22,846 nt of DNA from a virus, in IMG/VR virus record IMGVR_UViG_3300028498_000026, positions 1 through 22,846 of that record. The stretch is one strand, 5' to 3'. The notes below the pieces were generated by a model that did not search any database, had not been told where the DNA came from, and saw only the letters and a list, made by a program, of their open reading frames with translations. Made by a program: the position numbers and the translations under genes. Below, piece after piece: positions 11,155-18,043 of the stretch (its first letter is position 1; every line of letters begins with the position of its first letter).

Positions 11155-14016
11155 TTAGCGGCTCCTTTGCGTGGCGTAATTGCGCGAGAAGGCCCGGCTT
11201 GTCTTGCTGTTGGGGTCGCCGAACTGCGCGGCGGTGGCGGCCACGGCCTCCTCGATGATCAGCGCCCGCTCGCCGTTGCTCATGCGCTGCTCGGTCACCT
11301 TGCCGATCTTGGCGCTGGTGTTGTTGACGATGGTGATGGCGCCGCCCTTGCTGTCGCTGGCGCTGCCGTTGCGGGCCAGGTCGCGGATCACGTTGGCCTG
11401 CGCCTGGGGCAGCACCATTTCCTTTTCGTGCAATTGCGTCATCGGGTTGACGCCGGCCGGAATGTCAAAGCCGTCACGGGCAGAGGCCACGCTCAGCGTC
11501 GCGGCTGCCGTGGCGGCCACTGCAAAGCCTTCTGCCAACGCAGTGGCCGCCGCAGCAGCACCCGGCGCCAGCACTGGGCCGACGATGGGGATGGCTGCCG
11601 TCGAGGCAAACGCAGCCAGCCCAGCCATGGCGACCATGGCCTGCGACTGCGCTGCAATGGTGGCCGCGTACCCAGTTGCTGCCGTCTTGTCAAGAAACAG
11701 CTTCTGGATCTGGATCTTGATGAAGCCGGTAATAAAGGCGTCGGCCACGTTAAGCGCGACCGCCTTGAGGCTTTCTTCCAGGCTTTTGCCGCTCAGGATG
11801 GCGGCTGAAATACTCGATGACACGCCATCGGTGATGCTGTCAAACGCATTGGAAAACATGGCAGCGGTGTTGCCCGACACATTTTCCGCGCTGGTTTGGT
11901 AGTTGGCAAACGCCTCAGTGGCGCCATTGAGCCAGTCGGCCTGCTTTTCCTTGATGGCCACCGTGCGGGCGTCGTAGGCGGCGATTTCCTTGGCATACGT
12001 GTCGTTGACGATGGCCAGGTAGGTGTCAAACTGCGTCCGGTCGATCTGGTTGCGGCGCAGGTCGCCTTCCAAGCCTTGGCGCTGCGCGGTCTGCTTGTCC
12101 TCGATAACACTGCGCCCGGCTTGGTTCGCCCGGAATTCATCACCCCGGCCGACGCCAGCGATTTCGCGTGCATTTTGCTTGTTGACCGTTTCAATGTAGG
12201 CCTGCGCGGCCTTGGTCGCGTCCACATAGGATTGCGCGATCTTGGCGTTGGCGGCGACTTCCTGGGTTTTCAGTACCTCGATGTTGGCGACCGAGCTTTC
12301 CCGCACTTTGTCGAGCTTCGCCTGGGCATCGGCAATCTTGCGCAGGTTGTCGATTTTATCCTTGCCCGTCAGCTTTTCCTGGTTCAGGCGGGCCAGTTCT
12401 TTTTGCAGTTCGGCCTCTTGCGCCTGGCTGTTCAGGTTCAGGAACCCAAGCTTGGAGGCGTAATAGTCTTTGTCGCTGATCAGCGTTGCTGAGCGCCGGG
12501 CTTCCATGATCTTTTCTGCGCTGGCGAACGTGGCAATCTGCGCTTCACTGGATTTTCTGATTTCATCCAAGTCGAACGCCAGTTGCGCCTTGGCCTCTTG
12601 CCGGGCGGTGTCCTTGCCTTCCTTGTCCTTTTTGGCAGCGCCGTCGAACGTCAACACCTTGCCGGTTTGCTGACCGATGCTACCGGGGTCACCCAGCCGG
12701 CGCGGGTCGTCAAACGGCCTGTTGGCGATGCGTGCGCGTACCTTGTCGGCCATGCCCGCACCTTGCGACAGCCGCTCGTAGCGGGCATTTGCATCTTTAA
12801 GCGTTTGCTCGCGCTCCTTGATGGCCAGTTCCAGCGCGGCAGTGTTCCGCTTGTAAATATAGTCTGGCCCCACCACAGACGCTGCCGCATTGGCCGCGCC
12901 GCGCACCACGACATCGGCATCGGCAGCAATGACATTCAAGCTGCCTTTGAGCGCCAGCAGCGCCCCTGAAGCGTTGTAGATGCCGTCCACCAGTTCAGCC
13001 ACTGAAATGGCGGCAGAATCAGCAAAGGTTTTGATCCCGGTGTTGCCCGCCAACCCGGTGGATTCTTTGCCAACGCTCAAAAGCTCTTTGACTGAGTCGC
13101 CCAACGCGCCAGTGAACGCCGTCAGCGCCGGCAGCGCCTGCGTGGCCAGCGCTGACGCATACAGGCTCAGCTCGGCGCGCTGCTTGGCTTGCTTGTCGGC
13201 GTAGTCGTCGGCCAGGCGGATCTGTTCTTGCGTGAGGATGACCTGGCGCCCGCCTTCTTGCCCCAACTCTTTCAAAAATGGCAACAGATCGGCGCCGGAC
13301 TTGCCGAACAGCGCCATCGCCACGGCGGTTTTTTGTGCGCCGTCTTGAAACCCCGACAGCGCCTTAGCCACCGTTTCGATTTGGTCGGCAGGCCGGAGCT
13401 TTTTAAAGTCATCCAGGCTCAAACCAAGAGCCGAAATGGCAGCGCCTGCGGCTTTGGAGTCGTCGTCGACCCCGGTCAATCCCTTGGTCAGCTTGGCCGA
13501 TGCGCTGACAATCGTGTCCATGGCCGTGCCGGCAGTCCCAGCCGCAACAGCCAGGCTGGCAATGTTCTCGGCCGTGTCGCCCGTCTTTTCGGCCATGTCC
13601 TGAAAGTCACCCGCCTTTTTGATCAAGGCGTCGAATCCAGCCGCCGCCGCGATCAGGCCCGTCGCGGCAATCGCGCCAAAGGCCAATAGGCCCGTGCGCA
13701 GACGCTGCCCCATGGCTTCGCCCTTGGCGTAGCCTTCAGAGAGTTTTAGCGCTGAATCGGCCGCTTTGAGTTGCGCGTCGGAGGCGCCGCGCAGCGCCAG
13801 CTTGTACAACTCAGTTTCCCGGGTGGTTTTTCCGGTGGTGACCGCCGCAACGCCCAGCTGTTTGACATAGCGGTCAATGGATGCGCTCTGGCTCTTTGTG
13901 GCATCGCCGGCCGCGATGCCCAGCCCTTTGAGGCTGCGCTTGGCGTCGTCAATGCCGGCCTTGAGTTTGGTGGCGTCCGCAGACACCTCAATAACGCCGG
14001 AGCCTATAACGGTCAT
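11155..14016 (-). CDS. Tape measure protein
   Basis: A 953-residue tape measure protein that sets tail length and is ejected ahead of the DNA. The N-terminus (GSGVIEVSADATKLKAGID) is typical of phage tape measures. A hydrophobic segment lies at about 108-128 and a long Ala-rich hydrophobic region at about 810-875. The middle is largely helical and coiled, rich in Lys, Glu, Ala and Gln (for example 480-680). The C-terminal PMTQLHEKEMVLP motif is also usual. By the rule of about 0.15 nm per residue the tail would be near 140 nm, so a siphovirus is expected. The gene starts 15 bases after a terminator-like hairpin and is the longest in the window. Confidence 0.95.
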   Translation of the reverse strand: MTVIGSGVIEVSADATKLKAGIDDAKRSLKGLGIAAGDATKSQSASIDRYVKQLGVAAVTTGKTTRETELYKLALRGASDAQLKAADSALKLSEGYAKGEAMGQRLRTGLLAFGAIAATGLIAAAAGFDALIKKAGDFQDMAEKTGDTAENIASLAVAAGTAGTAMDTIVSASAKLTKGLTGVDDDSKAAGAAISALGLSLDDFKKLRPADQIETVAKALSGFQDGAQKTAVAMALFGKSGADLLPFLKELGQEGGRQVILTQEQIRLADDYADKQAKQRAELSLYASALATQALPALTAFTGALGDSVKELLSVGKESTGLAGNTGIKTFADSAAISVAELVDGIYNASGALLALKGSLNVIAADADVVVRGAANAAASVVGPDYIYKRNTAALELAIKEREQTLKDANARYERLSQGAGMADKVRARIANRPFDDPRRLGDPGSIGQQTGKVLTFDGAAKKDKEGKDTARQEAKAQLAFDLDEIRKSSEAQIATFASAEKIMEARRSATLISDKDYYASKLGFLNLNSQAQEAELQKELARLNQEKLTGKDKIDNLRKIADAQAKLDKVRESSVANIEVLKTQEVAANAKIAQSYVDATKAAQAYIETVNKQNAREIAGVGRGDEFRANQAGRSVIEDKQTAQRQGLEGDLRRNQIDRTQFDTYLAIVNDTYAKEIAAYDARTVAIKEKQADWLNGATEAFANYQTSAENVSGNTAAMFSNAFDSITDGVSSSISAAILSGKSLEESLKAVALNVADAFITGFIKIQIQKLFLDKTAATGYAATIAAQSQAMVAMAGLAAFASTAAIPIVGPVLAPGAAAAATALAEGFAVAATAAATLSVASARDGFDIPAGVNPMTQLHEKEMVLPQAQANVIRDLARNGSASDSKGGAITIVNNTSAKIGKVTEQRMSNGERALIIEEAVAATAAQFGDPNSKTSRAFSRNYATQRSR

Positions 14017-14030
14017 TGTGTGACGCCCAT

Positions 14031-14055
14031 AAAAAAAGCCCGCCGTAGCGAGCCT
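14031..14055 (-). terminator. Terminator-like hairpin before tape measure
   Basis: On the minus strand AGGCTCGC pairs with GGGCGGCTT-type sequence (eight pairs including wobbles, loop TACG) and is followed by seven T. It ends 15 bases before the tape measure ATG and forms a pair with the hairpin at 14064-14088. Confidence 0.7.
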
Positions 14056-14063
14056 GTGAATTG

Positions 14064-14088
14064 AAAAAGCCAGCGGCGAGGCTGGCTT
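14064..14088 (-). terminator. Intrinsic terminator after the lipoprotein gene
   Basis: An eight-base perfect stem AAGCCAGC/GCTGGCTT with loop CTCGCC is followed by a T-run on the minus strand. It lies 19 bases after the stop of the lipoprotein gene and would define that gene's 3' end, an arrangement typical of phage moron units. Confidence 0.85.
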
Positions 14089-14106
14089 ATTTGATAGTGT
14101 GTGGTC

Positions 14107-14487
14107 TTACGGCGACGGGGTTGATGAACGCCCGTTGCGGGTTTCTTGTTGCGTTTCTGTCGTTTGGTGATTTACCAATTTGCCCGCTTTGTCGAACGTA
14201 AACACTGTAGAGCTTGTCCGAATATCAGCGCCTCCGGCGAATAGCCCGACAACAGGAATGAACGTAGCCCCTTTAACTTGATACTGTGCGAACGCATAGG
14301 TCATGACGCGCGATCCATCCGACGAACTCATCAAAGTCTGCGGCTTGCCGAGTACCTTGATTACGTCTACCTCTGTGGTTTTTCCTGTTTCAAATGCCGT
14401 TAACTGATCTGCTTTTACCTGGCTGCCGGTAGACGCGCACCCCGCTAGTGCCGAAAAAACCACCAAAACCGCAAACATCGTTTTCAT
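14107..14487 (-). CDS. BamE/SmpA-like lipoprotein (phage moron)
   Basis: A 126-residue lipoprotein. The start at 14487 follows AAGGGGA and gives a clean signal peptide, MKTMFAVLVVFSALAGC, with the lipobox LAGC and lipidated Cys17. The mature part holds F-E-T-G-K-T-T-E-x-D-V-I-K-V-L-G-K-P at about 32-49, the hallmark of BamE/SmpA/OmlA-type folds, then beta-strands and a polar Gln/Thr/Arg-rich tail. No +2 Asp is present (Ala18), so outer-membrane sorting is expected. It interrupts the tail operon between the chaperones and the tape measure, 39 bases after the G-T stop, and is followed by two terminators. It has no known part in tail assembly. A role in lysogenic conversion, such as superinfection exclusion or envelope change, is inferred. 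Confidence 0.82.
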   Translation of the reverse strand: MKTMFAVLVVFSALAGCASTGSQVKADQLTAFETGKTTEVDVIKVLGKPQTLMSSSDGSRVMTYAFAQYQVKGATFIPVVGLFAGGADIRTSSTVFTFDKAGKLVNHQTTETQQETRNGRSSTPSP

Positions 14488-14495
14488 ACTATCCC

Positions 14496-14509
14496 CTTGT
14501 TGTAACAAG
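14496..14509. promoter_or_regulatory. Inverted repeat upstream of lipoprotein gene
   Basis: CTTGTT and AACAAG are separated by two bases, forming a 14-base dyad that ends nine bases before the lipoprotein ATG and abuts its ribosome site. It could be a small operator or an RNA hairpin affecting translation. No clear promoter boxes were found nearby. Confidence 0.35.
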
Positions 14510-14526
14510 ATGATATCGCTGAAGCT

Positions 14527-14841
14527 CTAATTTGCCGACTGCATTTGCGTCAGCGCCGCGTCTTCCATGATTCGAACTTCCTCGAAAACAGTGGCACGGT
14601 CAGCAGGGATAACCCCGCCAAACCGCATCACGACAGGCAGGGCGTTGTAGTCCAGGCCGGTCGCGCCGTTCATGCCCACGCGCCACTGCGTACTCATCGC
14701 AATGAAGCAATTGGCCGCCTGCAGGTTGTCGGGCCACAGCTCGACCGCGTCGCCTTGCGCTTCTTCCAGCGTCAGGCCGAAGTTAGCCGCCTCTGCCGCG
14801 CTTGGCCCTTTCGAGTACAGCGCTACAGCGGCGGCCTTTAG
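14527..14841 (-). CDS. Tail assembly chaperone T domain (G-T frameshift extension, DUF1799-like)
   Basis: From the frameshift site the -1 frame stays open for 104 codons to TAG at 14527-14529. It encodes LKAAAVALYSKGPSAAEAAN at the start, then GLTLEEAQGDAVELWPDN, a cysteine- and tryptophan-containing centre, and an end of MQSAN. The region has no good independent start codon at its beginning, so it should be made only as a fusion to G (about 207 residues in all), as lambda gpGT is. The composition and the E-x-W-P-D-N motif resemble DUF1799-type phage proteins, which occupy this place in related phages. Its role would be to bind tail tube subunits while the G part holds the tape measure. Confidence 0.85.
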   Translation of the reverse strand, partial: LKAAAVALYSKGPSAAEAANFGLTLEEAQGDAVELWPDNLQAANCFIAMSTQWRVGMNGATGLDYNALPVVMRFGGVIPADRATVFEEVRIMEDAALTQMQSAN

Positions 14842-14847
14842 TTTTTT
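14791..14847 (-). promoter_or_regulatory. Programmed -1 frameshift signal A AAA AAC
   Basis: The slippery heptamer A AAA AAC occupies 14847-14841 in the exact zero-frame phasing (GCA AAA AAC), directly before the TAA of gene G. After a five-base spacer, GCCGCC at 14835-14830 can pair with GGCGGC at 14791-14786. One mismatch and two more pairs extend the stem, forming a downstream stimulatory stem. Slippage moves ribosomes into the 104-codon open T frame. Confidence 0.88.
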
Positions 14848-15149
14848 GCTTTGGTCTTCACCAGTTCGGCTTTATAGGTGTCGTACACCGCCAGCGCCGC
14901 GCCCATGTAGTTTTCCAGCAGCAATTCGACCGATGCCTGGTTGAATTCTTCTTCAAATTCCCAGCCGGTCAGCATTTCCATGAAGGCTTCGGCGTCTGTC
15001 TTTTTGGCCAGCCCTTTGCCAAACTCGTCCAGGGCGGTTTTTGTCATGTGCCGGAAGGTGAATTCCATCGGCACGGGCTCGCCACCGGCCACAGGGATCA
15101 ACACTTTCGCCTTGAAGACGGGGTTTGCAATTAACTTGAGTTTTGCCAT
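14838..15149 (-). CDS. Tail assembly chaperone G
   Basis: A 103-residue chaperone matching phage tail assembly chaperones located between tail tube and tape measure genes. It has a beta-rich start (MAKLKLIANPVFKAKVLIPV), then FTFRHMTKTALDEFGK and an acidic helical end with WEFEEEFNQ and LLLENYMGAALAVYDTYK. The start at 15149 (MAKLK) is preferred to an ATG ten codons upstream, which lies inside an inverted repeat. No strong ribosome site precedes it. The last codons carry the slippery site that yields the longer G-T form. The pair is expected to wrap the tape measure and recruit tube subunits. Confidence 0.88.
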   Translation of the reverse strand: MAKLKLIANPVFKAKVLIPVAGGEPVPMEFTFRHMTKTALDEFGKGLAKKTDAEAFMEMLTGWEFEEEFNQASVELLLENYMGAALAVYDTYKAELVKTKAKN

Positions 15150-15156
15150 GATTGGT

Positions 15157-15205
15157 TTTCGTAGGGTTGATGCCAACACGCGCCCAGCCCACCCGCCCTA
15201 CGAAA
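15157..15205. promoter_or_regulatory. 10-bp inverted repeat before chaperone gene
   Basis: TTTCGTAGGG at 15157-15166 is the exact reverse complement of CCCTACGAAA at 15196-15205, with a 29-base loop. In the minus-strand RNA the 3' arm ends seven bases before the G start codon, so a folded stem would cover the place where a ribosome binds. It lies in the 87-base gap between tail tube and G. Confidence 0.6.
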
Positions 15206-15236
15206 GGCGAAGCGAGCCGGGTCTGTGATCAGGAAA

Positions 15237-15881
15237 TTAAGAGGCGTAGCGCACTGGCTCGGCCAGCAGCGATAGCGTGACTTCGCAGGCCATGATCTCG
15301 TTCACGGTCAGCGATGGCGTCTTGTTCAGGCTGATGTAGGCGTTGTAGAGGATCACGGCGCCGCTGGGCAGCGTCACGCGCACGGCACGCGGCAGGCGGT
15401 CATCGTTGGCGGCAGATGCCAGGATGTAGCCGGCCAGCGTCGGGTCGTCTGCAACGCTGAAGGTCAGGCCAGCAGCGCTTTTCACGGTCGGAATGCGTTT
15501 TTGCGCGTCGCCTTCGAGCAGCTGGTATTCCAAAAACTGCTGCTCGCCGCCAGAGCTGGAGCTGGACAAAATCTGTGACAGCTGCGTCCAGCCGGAAATC
15601 TTGCGAAACGAGCCTGTGCCGCCGCCAGCCGGGTAGATGCTGGTCAGCGCCGTGTCGTAGCCTTCGAGCGAAAACTGCGTGCCGCTGGGCGTGAGTGCGC
15701 GCACGATCTTGTTGGTCAGGCGCGACCAGGCAGAGGTGATTTCCACGATGTCGCCGGCAACCAGGGTGTTGCTGGCGCTGGCGACAGCGGGGTTTGCATT
15801 GCTCAATGCGGTGATGCTGACCGCGCTGGTGTACGCGCTGGCGATGGCGACAAGCGCGCCGTTGGGCAGGGAAATACTCAT
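15237..15881 (-). CDS. Major tail tube protein (lambda V type)
   Basis: A 214-residue protein with the order and look of a siphophage tail tube subunit. It begins SLPNGALVAIASAYTSAVSI, is beta-rich throughout, and has a GGGTGSFRKISGWTQLSQI loop region near 85-105. A C-terminal strand set ends VNEIMACEVTLSLLAEPVRY. The start at 15881 is preceded by AAAGG at good spacing; an ATG 12 codons upstream would begin inside the terminator-like hairpin and is rejected. It follows the DUF3168 tail terminator and precedes the G/G-T chaperones, the classical order. As an abundant virion protein it stands directly behind a terminator-like hairpin, like the capsid gene. Confidence 0.88.
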   Translation of the reverse strand: MSISLPNGALVAIASAYTSAVSITALSNANPAVASASNTLVAGDIVEITSAWSRLTNKIVRALTPSGTQFSLEGYDTALTSIYPAGGGTGSFRKISGWTQLSQILSSSSSGGEQQFLEYQLLEGDAQKRIPTVKSAAGLTFSVADDPTLAGYILASAANDDRLPRAVRVTLPSGAVILYNAYISLNKTPSLTVNEIMACEVTLSLLAEPVRYAS

Positions 15882-15900
15882 GATTAGCCTTTCAAGACGT

Positions 15901-15924
15901 AAAAAAAACCGACTCAAGGCCGGT
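15901..15924 (-). terminator. Terminator-like hairpin before tail tube gene
   Basis: On the minus strand ACCGGC pairs with GTCGGT (one G-U) around a five-base loop, followed by eight T. It ends 20 bases before the tail tube ATG. A second short GCCC/GGGC stem lies just upstream near 15933-15947. Confidence 0.75.
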
Positions 15925-15958
15925 GGTGGTTAAGCCCGAAAGGGCGGGAAAACTGAAA

Positions 15959-16309
15959 CTATTGCCAGAAACTGAAGTCCTGGCGGGTGCCGAACAACTG
16001 CGTCTCAAGCTCATACGTGGCAACGGGCTGGGCCATCACGGTGGTCTGCAGCGCTGCAGCACCGCGCAGGGCGTCTTCTGCCTGCCCGGCCAGCAATGCG
16101 GCAGCAGCCCGCGTATCGGCCCACACGCTGACCTGAAACCGGCCGTTGCGCTTGCTCGGCAATGCCGAATCGAGGAAGTTGACGGACTGGCCGCCGATTT
16201 GCTGATACGTCAAGTACGGGCGGACCGTGCCAATGGGCGCCACATCGGGATAGACGCGGTTGGCAGCCAGCCCTTTGAGTACGTTGTAAATCGATGCTTT
16301 AACAGTCAT
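15959..16309 (-). CDS. DUF3168-like tail terminator/completion protein
   Basis: A 116-residue protein of DUF3168 type, the family that includes tail terminators such as lambda gpU-like and HK97 gp11-like proteins. It caps the tail tube and joins it to the head. Family marks are an N-terminal helix (ASIYNVLKGLA), the R-V-Y-P-D-V-A-P segment at 18-25, R-P-Y-L-T-Y-Q-Q-I-G at 30-39, and later G-R-F-Q-V-S-V-W-A at 56-64. Its ATG overlaps the stop of the gp10-like gene (ATGA). A terminator-like hairpin begins after its stop, between it and the tail tube gene. Confidence 0.92.
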   Translation of the reverse strand: MTVKASIYNVLKGLAANRVYPDVAPIGTVRPYLTYQQIGGQSVNFLDSALPSKRNGRFQVSVWADTRAAAALLAGQAEDALRGAAALQTTVMAQPVATYELETQLFGTRQDFSFWQ

Positions 16310-16695
16310 AGCTCGCCAATCTTGGTAGCCATGCTGGCTTTGCCGGAGGCAATAGCCGCGTCCATGTGGTCAAACGCGGGGCGGACGAAGGAGTAAGCGG
16401 GGGCGCGTGAAGTGCCGAACTCGATCAGATGCCCATGGGGCGCTTTTTTCTTGTTCCAGCTGATCCGGTACAGCTTTGAGTCGTCCTTGGACTTTTCAGG
16501 CGAGTACACCCGGTAAATGGCGGACTGCAGCAGCCCGGTTTTCTTGTTTGCGCCGGCATTGCTGACCACTTCGTCATAGATGACCTTGCCCATCGCCGCG
16601 GCGCCAGCAAACAAGACTTTTTCGCGCACGTCCTTGGTGAACTTGTCCAGCGAGCCGGCCAGGTCGCCCGTTAATTTGGAGCCGATGCCGATCAT
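16306..16695 (-). CDS. HK97 gp10-like neck/tail component
   Basis: A 129-residue protein of the HK97 gp10 family, found at the head-tail neck. The pattern is an N-terminal helix (SKLTGDLAGSLDKFTKDV), then G-A-N-K-K-T-G-L-L-Q-S-A-I in the middle, and H-L-I-E-F-G-T-S-R-A-P-A-Y-S-F-V-R-P-A-F-D near the C-terminus. The last motif is diagnostic. The start at 16695 is chosen because its ATG overlaps the stop of the head closure gene; an ATG six codons earlier would lengthen the overlap. The neighbours on both sides are coupled by ATGA overlaps. Confidence 0.93.
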   Translation of the reverse strand: MIGIGSKLTGDLAGSLDKFTKDVREKVLFAGAAAMGKVIYDEVVSNAGANKKTGLLQSAIYRVYSPEKSKDDSKLYRISWNKKKAPHGHLIEFGTSRAPAYSFVRPAFDHMDAAIASGKASMATKIGEL

Positions 16696-17006
16696 GCCGC
16701 CACCCTGATGCACACCAGATCAACCTCTTTGCGCCTGCCATCGGGCACCACGCTCTGAATGTCAAACACCACGCCATCACAGACAACCCGCTGGCCAGCG
16801 TTAAACGCGCCATGAATGGCCCGGATCGACACCTTGCTGATGCTGGTATCGGCGCCGCTCTTGATCGTGCTGAGGCCGCTTAAATACTTGATGTCGCCGT
16901 AGAACTCGCGCACGGTCAACCAGGCGGTCGAGGGCTGGCCGATTTCGTCAACGGCGGCAACACACGTTTGAAGGATACAGCGGTGATGGCGAGCACCGGC
17001 GGTCAT
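16692..17006 (-). CDS. Head closure / head-tail joining protein
   Basis: A 104-residue protein of the SPP1 gp16 / HK97 gp7-8-like head closure group. The visible features fit: an early basic segment (RHHRCILQ), an A-W-L-T-V-R-E-F-Y-G-D-I segment, an alternating beta-strand core, and a C-terminus with G-R-R-K-E-V-D-L-V-C-I-R-V, a strand pattern typical of Phage_H_T_join proteins. It lies between the connector and the gp10-like protein. The ATG overlaps the stop of the 63-residue gene and the stop overlaps the gp10-like gene. Confidence 0.82.
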   Translation of the reverse strand: MTAGARHHRCILQTCVAAVDEIGQPSTAWLTVREFYGDIKYLSGLSTIKSGADTSISKVSIRAIHGAFNAGQRVVCDGVVFDIQSVVPDGRRKEVDLVCIRVAA

Positions 17007-17194
17007 GCTGCCGCCACATTCGCGACCATATCAAGCTCAACACCGACGATGGTGATAGTGGCCACAATGACCCCACCCACCTCAATCGACGCAATCTCGA
17101 TGCGTGTAATGCCGCCTATTTTTTCGCCTGAAGCGGAAAAAACGCGCGTTCCGGCCGCCGTGCCGTCGCTCTCGATGCGAATATTTTTCATCAT
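17003..17194 (-). CDS. Small 63-residue neck-region protein
   Basis: A 63-residue beta-rich protein, beginning MMKNIRIESDGTAAGTRVFS, with G-E-K-I-G-G-I-T-R-I-E-I and a hydrophobic end rich in Val and Ile. The start at 17194 overlaps the stop of the connector gene (ATGA); a longer frame upstream reads as basic out-of-frame sequence. The stop overlaps the head closure gene. Similar small proteins occur at this place in other beta-proteobacterial phages, but I know no function. It may be a small head or neck decoration protein. Confidence 0.75.
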   Translation of the reverse strand: MMKNIRIESDGTAAGTRVFSASGEKIGGITRIEIASIEVGGVIVATITIVGVELDMVANVAAA

Positions 17195-17664
17195 GCGCCG
17201 TAGTGCCGGTAGGCATCGAGCAGACTGCGGGCGCCGTTGGGCAACCGGGTGGCCGATGCGCCGATCACAGTGTCTTCGCGGCTTTCCCACAGATCGCCCA
17301 AAATCAAGAGCATGGCCGACTGGATGGCCGAGTTGATCACCAGGCCCCGGCGAATGCGGCCGGCGGCAAACCGCGCCTGGACATACTTTTCGATTGCATA
17401 GTCCTCTTCAAGACCGCGCAACTCCCCGTCGGCAATCAGCTGCGCGGCGGCCTCAGCGGCCACAGCGGCCGCCTTGTCTGCGGCCAGTAGCGCGGGGATC
17501 AACGCGAGGGCGGCGTCGAGCGCGTCCTGGTCGGCGTACACGGCCCGGTCCAGGTAGTTGACGGCAGCCTGCTCGGCAGCGGCGACTTTCAGCGCCAGGT
17601 CAGCCGCCCCATCGTCGCCAATGAGGCGCAGATGCTGCTTTGCGATTTCCGGGGTGATGAACAT
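17191..17664 (-). CDS. Head-tail connector, HK97 gp6-like adaptor
   Basis: A 157-residue helical protein of the gp6-like head-tail adaptor group, which forms a ring under the portal. It begins MFITPEIAKQHLRLIGDDGA, the usual start with two helices. After a long Ala-rich helix (LIPALLAADKAAAVAAEAAA, about 55-74), the C-terminal helices carry the N-S-A-I-Q-S-A-M-L-L-I-L-G-D-L-W-E-S-R-E-D motif near 112-132, diagnostic for the family. The Ala-rich insertion makes it longer than many family members (about 100 residues). The stop overlaps the next gene; ten bases separate it from the 112-residue gene upstream. Confidence 0.92.
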   Translation of the reverse strand: MFITPEIAKQHLRLIGDDGAADLALKVAAAEQAAVNYLDRAVYADQDALDAALALIPALLAADKAAAVAAEAAAQLIADGELRGLEEDYAIEKYVQARFAAGRIRRGLVINSAIQSAMLLILGDLWESREDTVIGASATRLPNGARSLLDAYRHYGA

Positions 17665-17674
17665 GGCGGGGGTC

Positions 17675-18013
17675 TCAAGCGTTCTGTTTGAGCGTCAGGG
17701 CGTAGGCCACGGCGGCTTTGTTGCTGTCGGCCAGGCCGCCGGCTTCGGCTTCCTTGAGCGCGGGGGCATCGAGCTCGACCACGTCGTTGCACTTGCCCAG
17801 GGCGCAGTCGGTCAGCAGGCGGGCCTTGGTGACCTTGGCGGCGGGTTTTTTCGTTTCCGATGGCGCCGGCTCCGCCAGCTTGGCCTGGCCAGTGGTCAGC
17901 AGGGTTTCAGCGATGTCAACGGGCGCATCAAAGGCGGTGCCGGGTGCGATTTCCAGCGAATCGGCGGCCAGGGCGCCGGCGGCAATGACAGCCAGGGCAA
18001 TGAGTTTGGTCAT
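17675..18013 (-). CDS. Small head-region protein with two similar halves
   Basis: A 112-residue protein. The first half (A-L-A-V-I...L-E-I-A-P-G-T-A-F-D-A-P, then A-E-T-L-L-T-T-G-Q-A-K-L-A) has the pattern of small phage proteins that read as a beta-strand pair, a P-G turn and a helix ending in G-x-A. After a Pro/Lys linker (EPAPSETKKPAAK), the second half (K-A-R-L-L-T-D-C...V-V-E-L-D-A-P followed by A-E-A-G-G-L-A) repeats the layout loosely. The hydrophobic N-terminus imitates a signal peptide but is better read as the first strand. An AGGA ribosome site precedes the ATG. It lies between capsid and connector; function unknown. Confidence 0.75.
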   Translation of the reverse strand: MTKLIALAVIAAGALAADSLEIAPGTAFDAPVDIAETLLTTGQAKLAEPAPSETKKPAAKVTKARLLTDCALGKCNDVVELDAPALKEAEAGGLADSNKAAVAYALTLKQNA

Positions 18014-18043
18014 GGGGGAATTCCTGAAGGATTGAATGGAGCG

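Noticed and set aside
7154-11808. Long plus-strand frames (7154-8032, 8950-9909, 10693-11808)
   Set aside because: They are antisense to clear tail genes, are rich in Arg, Gly, Val and His as expected from GC-rich antisense, and show no family resemblance or ribosome sites.
17966-18013. Signal peptide in the 112-residue protein
   Set aside because: The hydrophobic start fits the first strand of a repeated small domain, and a secreted protein between capsid and connector genes is less likely.
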